A program made the position numbers and the translations under genes. This document shows, piece after piece, positions 57,284 through 64,000 of a stretch of DNA of 64,000 bases. Each line of letters begins with the position of its first letter. The stretch's first letter is position 1. Where the stretch lies: positions 1-64,000 of the forward strand of contig NZ_ATNM01000143.1 of the NCBI RefSeq assembly GCF_000427295.1, read 5' to 3'. The notes under the pieces are model-generated. The model was not told the origin of the DNA and did not search any database. It saw only the letters and a list, made by a program, of their open reading frames with translations. Source of the DNA: Cyclobacterium qasimii M12-11B. Its GTDB lineage: Bacteria > Bacteroidota > Bacteroidia > Cytophagales > Cyclobacteriaceae.

Positions 57284-57923
57284 TTATGGTATCTCATCAC
57301 TTTCAAAGCTGTCTATTTGATGGTCTGAAATTTCAAAATTTCTGACTTTACCTCCATTTGTAAAAGCAATGACCTTCATCCCTGCATTTTTTGCGGCCAA
57401 CATTCCTGAAAAAGAATCTTCAATTACAATGCATTCTGCTGGGTCAGCACCTAACTTTTCAGCAGCACTGAAATAAATAGCAGGGTCAGGCTTTCCTTTT
57501 AATTCTGATTCCGCTGATAAAGTAGCATCAAATAAATGCAAAGCATCTAATTTATTTAACACAACAGGGATTATTCTTTTTTGGAGAATTAGTTGCCAAT
57601 CCGATTTTATACTCTTTCGCTTTTAGCTTTTCAATAAAGGATTTCACACCTTTAATCAGGCAGTCTTCTGTCTCTATTAACGCAATAACTCTTGACACAA
57701 CCAACTGTTCGACTACCTCTAAATCAACATTTTCCCATAGAGATTTTTCATGCCAAAACTGCGTAACTTCAAAAGTGGTCATGGATTTGGTCAAGTTAGC
57801 CTGATCCTCTGTCACCTTAACACCCAAGGAGGTGAACACTTCAAATTCTGCCTGCTTCCAATACCCTTCTGAGTCCACTAAAACGCCATCCATATCGAAT
57901 ATAAAGGCTTTGTTATTCTTCAC
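57284..57923 (-). pseudogene. HAD-superfamily phosphatase (beta-phosphoglucomutase/YniC-like), frameshifted
   Basis: The frame from 57923 holds the HAD nucleophile Asp10 with Asp12 (FIFDMDGVLVDSE), cap domain and motif II (LATNSP). It goes out of frame in an A6 run (T6 on plus strand, 57577-57582); removing one A gives ...ATNSPKRIIPVVLNKL... and continues to 57284 through GKPDPAIYFSAAEKLG and VIEDSFSGMLAAKNAGM. The restored protein has 212 residues, normal for sugar-phosphate phosphatases of this group. Both halves have intact catalytic motifs, so the lesion is recent or artefactual. Confidence 0.85.
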
Positions 57924-58054
57924 TTGTATATAATTTTAATTATCCGTTGGCAACCCGTTTCATTTGCCCCCAACTATGTCTCCTATATATTGATGCTAGG
58001 TTATTTCTTTTTACATCTTCTTTGCCCGATAAGTCTTGAGCTTCAGGGCCACCC

Positions 58055-58864
58055 CTATTTTATTTTAGAGGCTGGTATTTTCCCTCTAACTTCTTTCAGT
58101 TTCATTGTCATTGAAATGGCTTGTATTTCAACCCAATCATTGTATTCTTCAATGGCTTTGAGCCTTAATTTCTCATCTAAATATCCTTCATCAACCATCT
58201 GTTTTAAACCAGCTACCTTAGCCCAAATTCCAACTTTAGCTTTAAAATCAGGCCTGCTTTTATCATAATGTTCATCCGAATTAATTTTCTCAATATCCAC
58301 CATTCCTATTTCTTTCATGAGGTCTGGTAAATCATCCGCAATTCGATTATTCATTCCTGCGTCTTTTCTCCATCTCAAGAAAATCACATAAAATGCTTTC
58401 ATACTTTCCGGAGGTTCCGGCTTCCATTCTAAATTATTGTGGTTGTAATCTAGAATTGAAATCATACCGTTAGGCTTTAACAATGATTTCATTTTTACCA
58501 ATGCCTCTTTCGGATTATTCAACCACTGCAAGGTTCTGGCCGAAGTAATCAAGTCAAATTTCTCCTCGGTTTCAAAATCAAACAAATCAATATGAATAAG
58601 ATTTAAATTTTCTATATCCTTATAGCTTTCTTTACCGCTTTCGATAAACTTTTCTGTATTGTCTATTCCTATAACTTTTCCAGCATTACCGACAATCTTC
58701 GCAATGTCCTTAGTAATTGCCCCTGTTCCACAGCCAACATCCAAAACTGTCATCCCTTTTTTAAGAATAGGCTCGAGTGTTCGATAGTCAGTCTTTAGGC
58801 TTCGCTCATCAAATATTTTTGTGCTTGCTTTTGCGTCCCTTTCAATGGGTTTGTTCCTTTCCAT
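58055..58864 (-). CDS. Class I SAM-dependent methyltransferase
   Basis: This 269-residue protein has the SAM-binding fold: motif I VLDVGCGTGAITKDIA, acidic residue in VIGIDNTEKFI, and LLKPNGMISILDYNH. It resembles UbiE/Methyltransf_11-type small-molecule methyltransferases. The acceptor is unknown. It starts 35 bases after the TonB-dependent receptor stop on the same strand, though functional linkage is not clear. Confidence 0.85.
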   Translation of the reverse strand: MERNKPIERDAKASTKIFDERSLKTDYRTLEPILKKGMTVLDVGCGTGAITKDIAKIVGNAGKVIGIDNTEKFIESGKESYKDIENLNLIHIDLFDFETEEKFDLITSARTLQWLNNPKEALVKMKSLLKPNGMISILDYNHNNLEWKPEPPESMKAFYVIFLRWRKDAGMNNRIADDLPDLMKEIGMVDIEKINSDEHYDKSRPDFKAKVGIWAKVAGLKQMVDEGYLDEKLRLKAIEEYNDWVEIQAISMTMKLKEVRGKIPASKIK

Positions 58865-58898
58865 TTGCTTGTAATTCTATCACCGTTAACGTCAATGG

Positions 58899-61315
58899 TC
58901 ACATCCGGTTTCGTTCTTCCTGAGATCCTGTTTCTCGGTTTCTTTTCACCTTCACTTTTTGATTGCCAAAAGGTATGGAAAAAGTCAATTGAAAAACCCT
59001 TTCGGAGAAATCATTGTCCCCAAATGTTCTAATACCCAACTCGGGTTGATTGTATTCCCACTCGCGAATACCACTGGTTGCAGTGATGTCTTGCACACTA
59101 AAGGTAAGCAAACGCTCATTCTTGAATTTTTTGCTAACTCCTAAATTTATATAAGGATGAAGGTATTTTACCTGGTCACCATCAATATATGGACTCATGT
59201 ACCTACCATCTAAATTAGCTGTCCATGAATTCCCCAGGTCAAAAACATTGGCAAGCTGAGCAGTAATGGTAAAGACACCTTTTTTAAAGGGCAGTGGTCG
59301 GTTAGATGCATCTATTACTTTTTTATAAGCTCCATCCAAGTTCCAGTTCATGTCCCAAATTTTACCTATTTTTATAGGGAAACTCATATTTATCAAATAT
59401 CCATCCATGCGATCAAAATTAATTGGCGTACTGGTCTGCAGGTTTCTTTCCTTGTCTACGGTGTTATAAAATGCAATATTCCCAACCGTTCTATAGATTT
59501 CCACTGCTATCAAAAAGGATCCGTGGTTGTAAGCCAGCCTATAAGAATTGGTAAACGAAGGCCTGATGCGTGTGTTGGAGCTCACTAACAAAGTAGGGTC
59601 TATTAATACGGAGAATCCTGCCAAATAAAAAAATGATGGACGCATAATCCGTCGGTTAAAAGCTAGATTCAGCGACTTGGTTGAATCAATAACGTAGCTT
59701 GTCCGAAGTACTGGAAAGAGATTATCGTAGGTAAGGTTAAAGTCATTTTCGCCACGGCCATCATCTAATGCATAATTATAATGCTCCAGCCGAAGACCTA
59801 AATTAGTTTCCCATTTAGCATCCCATTTTTTAGAATGTGAGGCAAACGCTGCCAGGATCTCTTCGCTAATGTTATCATTTGCTGAAAAAGCTTCGTCCTT
59901 TTCCCAAATTCCTGCTATCCTATTCTGAATCCGAGATATTGTATTTGAGTTGTTGAAGGTACCTTTAACACCCATTTCCACTTTACCTCCCTCTTTGGTT
60001 CCCCATTCAAAATCAGCTTTTACGGTATTAATTTCAAATCTTGACGCTCGATCAGTTGCTGTTTTTCTTTGGTTTCTTCTATGTCAAGGTAAGTGAGTTC
60101 AGACGAATTTTGCACATCAAGTGTTACCCTATCTACATCAATATTTAAGGAGCCATTGGTACCAATTTTTCGAAAGTAGTTCAGGTTTATAATTGTATTT
60201 CGATTTGGGTTGTCAATATTAAGTAGATATTGTGAATTGGTATTCGGTACCGCATTAACAGAACCTTTAGACCGGCTGGTAAAATCCTTGCCCAAATCCG
60301 TGTTTTTTGAATACCCGAAAAGCCCTCCAATAGTGCTGTTTTTGTCGATTTCAAAATCGACTCCCAGGTTAAATCCCAATGAATTGTTTATTGGATTGAC
60401 AAACTTAAAACTGTTCTCATAATAAAACTGATCCCCTTGATAATCGTATTCTCTGAAATGGTTAATCTCTGCTTTGGGCGATCTGTTATTAAATCCAGAA
60501 GCATTGCCATAAATATTCAAGCCATTATTGCGGTAATTCAAATCGACACTGCCATTGAACTTTTCTCTTTGTCCCATACCAGCAGTAAAGCTTGCGCTAC
60601 CATTTAATCCATAAGCATTGTTCTCTTTCATCACTATATGAATGATTCCTGCAGCATTATCAGCATCATATTTCGCTCCTGGTTGATGGATAAGCTCTAT
60701 CCGATCGATATTTTCTGCCCGCATGCCCTTTAACTGCTGAATCAAATTGGCTTTGGGTACCCGCGATATTCTGTTATTTATCATTATCAATACTTCACCC
60801 TTGTTGTTTAAACTAATGCTATTCGCATTTTCTTGAACAATAACTCCAGGTGCTTTTTGAAGCAGTTGCAAGGCATTATTACCGCTAAAAGTCGGTAAGG
60901 AGGAAACATTTATTATCAGTCTATCGCTTTTCAATTGAAAGAGTTCTTTTCGTCCCACTACTTGAACGGTTTCTAATTGCTGGCTCATTATGGTCAATTC
61001 GATTCTCTCTAAAGTAAGTTCATTGGTACCTGAAATGGATAAAGACCTGAAATAAGGTTCGTATCCTAGTTGTGAAACATTGAGTAGGTAATTGCCGACA
61101 GGAATATTCTTCATCACGAAAAGCCCTATTGAATCGGTGGGCACTCCTTTGACCATTACCGAGTCCTCATTTTGTAATAAGAGAACATGTGCAAAAGGGG
61201 CCGCTTCCCCATTGGCTCCGTAAACATGGCCCCTAACACTCGTTTCCTGTGCGTAAGAATTTAGACAAGCAAACATTGCCAATACAAACAAATAATTTAT
61301 AGAATACTGTCTCAC
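58899..61315 (-). pseudogene. TonB-dependent outer-membrane receptor, frameshifted
   Basis: The frame from 61315 has a signal peptide (LNSYAQ), carboxypeptidase-regulatory-like domain (VRGHVYGANGEAAPFAHVLL), plug (LQLLQKAPGVIVQENANSIS, YDADNAAGIIHIVMKEN) and the first barrel strands. It stops at 60020. Adding one base around 60031-60038 joins it to the frame ending 58899 (EINTVKADFEWG onward), giving 805 residues, normal for this outer-membrane beta-barrel family (OMP_b-brl type). These receptors are distinct from SusC and usually lack a SusD; ligand unknown. Confidence 0.85.
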
Positions 61316-61558
61316 AATTTCTATTTTAAAGGTTGACTAGGTACAGCGCATAATAATTATGATTCCAGCTTAGAAAGTGACAATCGAACCAGTGAAACAT
61401 TTCCATTTAATTCTTCATAGCTTAGCATTAACTTTCTATGTTGATGTTGACTGTGAATTATGTAGTCAGTGATATGTAGCTCCGGTAAAAACAATACTGA
61501 CAAAATCCTCTTCATGAGGGTACATTTCCCAAGTCCTCAAATCTTGATTAATGAATGG

Positions 61559-62923
61559 TTATTTCGGTCTAATATTCTGATTGATATGAAAAAAATTATG
61601 AGGATCATACTTGGATTTTATAGACACCAATCTATCATAATTGTCTTTATAGGAGGCTTTTACTTTTGCCTCTCCCTCTTCCATCATGAAATTCACATAT
61701 GCACCACCCATGGCATAAGGAGTTAGGGCTTCATAGAAACTTTTACACCAGTTGGTTATTTGCTGTGCATTCTCCGGTTCTGGTGATACCCCTACAAAAA
61801 CTTGGGACCAACGGGCGTCTCTATTTGCCCAGGCAGTATCTTTATTTGGAACATCATGCACAGCACCATCTATAGGATACAGATGAGATGTCGTATGAAA
61901 ATTTGGGATTTCCTTCCCAAATTCGATATTTACATCAATCGCTTCATCCGTTAGCTCTTTGAAATAATGGCCTCTCCAATACCACTGCAATCCTGGGGGA
62001 TAAAGTGCATCAAACATGCTGTTAAGCGCAGGCATTGATATCTCTCCTACAAAATCTAAAATTGGAGGACCAAACTCACGTATAGGAGCAAACACCTTTT
62101 CAGCTTCTTCTATTGGCCCGGTATAATTCCATACCACACCACATACTTTATGATTCCACAAATGTTCTGGAAAAGGTGCTGCAGGAGGCACCATTAAAAA
62201 AGCAAAAAATCCATAAAGATCATTTGACGCATTCTTGGTTAGCCCATCATAAAATTGAATTGCTTCTTTGGCTTTTTCTATGGGCCAAAACATGGGGCCA
62301 GCATATACGTTTTTGACTTCCAGTAAATTAAATTTAAAGGAGGTAACCACACCGAAGTTCCCTCCACCTCCACGTAAGGCCCAAAATAAATCAGGATTGC
62401 AATCTTTATTTGCAGTGACCATTTCACCAGTAGCCAATACTACCTTGCATTCCAATAAATTGTCTATGGTCAGTCCACCTTTCCGACTCAAATACCCCAT
62501 TCCACCACCTAGGGTCAACCCACCAATTCCAGTACTACCAATAATTCCGCTAGGCAAGGCCAAGCCATGCTCGTGTGTTGCCGCATCTACCTCCTTTAGT
62601 AAGCATCCAGATTGGATTTGCGCAGTTTTCGCGGTAGCATCAATTTCTATTCCTTTCATTTTCGATAAATCGATAACCAGCCCATCGTCCACCATTGCTA
62701 AACCAGCACCATTGTGCCCACCACTGCGAATAGAGATTTCGATATCATTTTCTCTGGCAAAGTTTACAGCATTAATTACATCTGCCTCCGACTGGCAGCT
62801 GGCAATGGCAGCAGGACGCTTATCGATCATTGCATTGTAAACAGCCCGGGCATCGTCATACCCTTTACTTTCAGGTGTTATTACCTGAATACCCGATGAT
62901 TCACTTAGGTTTTCATAGTTCAT
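61559..62923 (-). CDS. FAD-binding BBE-type oxidoreductase
   Basis: This 454-residue protein belongs to the berberine-bridge/PCMH flavoprotein family. His70 in IRSGGHNGAG is the usual covalent FAD site, LGGGMGYLSRKGGLTIDN and WALRGGGGNFGVVTSF are further FAD-binding segments, and the C-terminal BBE segment YDPHNFFHINQNI is complete. No signal peptide is seen. Family members oxidise sugars, alcohols or alkaloid-like molecules with oxygen. It is 96 bases downstream of an AraC regulator on the same strand, which may control it. Confidence 0.9.
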   Translation of the reverse strand: MNYENLSESSGIQVITPESKGYDDARAVYNAMIDKRPAAIASCQSEADVINAVNFARENDIEISIRSGGHNGAGLAMVDDGLVIDLSKMKGIEIDATAKTAQIQSGCLLKEVDAATHEHGLALPSGIIGSTGIGGLTLGGGMGYLSRKGGLTIDNLLECKVVLATGEMVTANKDCNPDLFWALRGGGGNFGVVTSFKFNLLEVKNVYAGPMFWPIEKAKEAIQFYDGLTKNASNDLYGFFAFLMVPPAAPFPEHLWNHKVCGVVWNYTGPIEEAEKVFAPIREFGPPILDFVGEISMPALNSMFDALYPPGLQWYWRGHYFKELTDEAIDVNIEFGKEIPNFHTTSHLYPIDGAVHDVPNKDTAWANRDARWSQVFVGVSPEPENAQQITNWCKSFYEALTPYAMGGAYVNFMMEEGEAKVKASYKDNYDRLVSIKSKYDPHNFFHINQNIRPK

Positions 62924-63019
62924 GGTCTTATAATTTAGAGGGTTTATTTTATAAGCTAAAGCTATGATTTACTTCTTATTAGGACTTTTCTCAACAGTCC
63001 AGATTCTTTTCTAATTGGT

Positions 63020-63904
63020 TCACACCTTTTGAGCGAGTGAAGGAGAAATTTGAAATTTCTCTTTAAATACCCTGCTGAAATGCGAAGCATTGTTAAAGCC
63101 CGATTCGAACACTATTTCACTTATACTTTTGGAGGTTGTTTCCAAAAGAGATTTGGCTTTTTTCAATCGTCTTTCAGTTATCCATTTTCCTGGGGACATT
63201 TTATAATACTGCTTAAAGTCACGCTTAAAAGTAGACAAGCTTCTATTTGAAATATTTGCAAAGTCTATTAGTTTAAGGTCATACATATAGTTTGCTTCCA
63301 TTACTTCCCAGATAGGTGTTGGGTAGCCATCTATAATTTGCATTATATAAGAAAGAATTTGTTTGTTTTTTGGATGCGAAAATATATTAAAAAGCAATTC
63401 TTTGAATTTACCCTCCAAAATACTATCTGGCATTTTTTTATCTCTTCCAAAGTAAGGAATGATGCTGTTGTAACAGTTTCTCGTTTGAGCATTTATTGCA
63501 AAAGTGCACATCATAGAAGGATCAGCCTCAGGTAAATCATTCAATTTTAAATGTGGCCTAAACTCGTCAAAAATGGACCGCAGGTAGTCGTCTTTTAAAT
63601 AGAAAACCAAAACATCCCAACCTTCATAATCTGGTGGCAATTCCTGTAAAAAGGCGGTTCGCTTTATTAACATCCCCTTTCTGGAATCAGAAACCAAAGT
63701 CTGATTGCCATGACTAAATAATCGCTCTCCGCTTAGTGTGAAAGTGAACTGGGAATGTTTGGCATATAGTTGCATAATCCTATCCCGTTGTGGACAACTG
63801 TAATATAAAAACAGCGTATCTTTCATTGAAAATTGTTGAAAGATTTCTGGATTGGCTTTTTGTACTTCGTAAAGATCCATTTTAAATAAATATAGAGCAC
63901 CCAA
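63020..63904 (-). CDS. AraC family transcriptional regulator
   Basis: This 294-residue regulator has the double helix-turn-helix at the C-terminus (LIDFANISNRSLSTFKRDF, SEIVFESGFNNASHFSRVFKEKF) and an N-terminal sensor of the AraC/ExsA-like N-terminal type rather than a clear cupin. It lies upstream of the FAD oxidoreductase gene on the same strand and probably regulates it. The promoter lies in the last 100 bases of the window. Confidence 0.85.
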   Translation of the reverse strand: MGALYLFKMDLYEVQKANPEIFQQFSMKDTLFLYYSCPQRDRIMQLYAKHSQFTFTLSGERLFSHGNQTLVSDSRKGMLIKRTAFLQELPPDYEGWDVLVFYLKDDYLRSIFDEFRPHLKLNDLPEADPSMMCTFAINAQTRNCYNSIIPYFGRDKKMPDSILEGKFKELLFNIFSHPKNKQILSYIMQIIDGYPTPIWEVMEANYMYDLKLIDFANISNRSLSTFKRDFKQYYKMSPGKWITERRLKKAKSLLETTSKSISEIVFESGFNNASHFSRVFKEKFQISPSLAQKV

Positions 63905-64000
63905 ACTATTTAAACTACCTTATTATAGAGGATAACCATTCTTATTACTGATACAATAAATAAAAAATCAGCCAAAAGTAGCCAATACATTATTCAGCCA

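Overview
The window is chromosomal DNA from a Bacteroidota bacterium. Cytophagales, and within it Cyclobacteriaceae-like relatives (Cyclobacterium, Algoriphagus, Echinicola), fit best. The evidence is a SusC/SusD pair, many secreted lipoproteins and sulfatase/glycosidase-type enzymes, a BlaI/M56-peptidase pair carrying a carboxypeptidase-regulatory-like domain, a NirK nitrite reductase fused to cytochrome c, AT-rich intergenic DNA and TAnnTTTG-type promoter elements. The genus is an inference. I saw no tRNA, rRNA, CRISPR array, prophage or intact insertion sequence.

Layout. 1-828 is a gene-free mosaic of short palindromes with a ~200-bp direct repeat. 829-8691 (minus strand) holds four neutral-ceramidase-fold enzymes and an N,N-dimethylformamidase-like protein; two of the ceramidase genes are a tandem duplication sharing a 101-bp identical patch. 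9184-17470 (minus) is a signalling block: a CheB-CheR-PAS-histidine kinase fusion, a single-domain response regulator and a ~1480-residue GAF/multi-PAS kinase. 18286-21112 has a secreted M20 amidohydrolase, a cytochrome c lipoprotein and an AraC regulator.

21181-33103 (minus) is a polysaccharide-utilisation-type locus: SusC, SusD, a sulfatase of the N-sulfoglucosamine sulfohydrolase type, two sialidase-like propellers and, upstream, a duplicated pair of secreted proteins of unknown function. A frameshifted ECF sigma factor, a GH20 hexosaminidase lipoprotein, an HGSNAT-like membrane acetyltransferase and another secreted propeller protein follow to 40188. Together they suggest use of a sulfated, amino-sugar-containing glycan. 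40216-47079 is mostly housekeeping: 2H phosphoesterase, thymidine kinase, RecO, a lipoprotein, a 2-oxoglutarate/Fe(II)-type oxygenase and a chromate transporter.

47163-55228 is a nitrogen-oxide island: a haem-copper-oxidase-like membrane protein, nirK-nirV-sco, and a hemerythrin-Rrf2-truncated globin operon, with a BlaI/M56 pair inserted. It carries an FNR-geometry palindrome before nirK and a second shared palindrome before two of these units and before the distant cytochrome c gene. 55847-64000 holds a hydrolase, a HAD phosphatase, a methyltransferase, a TonB-dependent receptor, a BBE-type FAD oxidoreductase and an AraC regulator.

A window-wide oddity is that nine genes carry ten single-base frameshifts, nearly all in short A/T runs. 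Each is undone by adding or removing one base, and every restored protein has the usual length of its family. Either the underlying assembly has homopolymer errors or the strain has many recent frameshifts. These loci are listed as pseudogene entries over their full restored extent, but most are probably functional genes in the organism.
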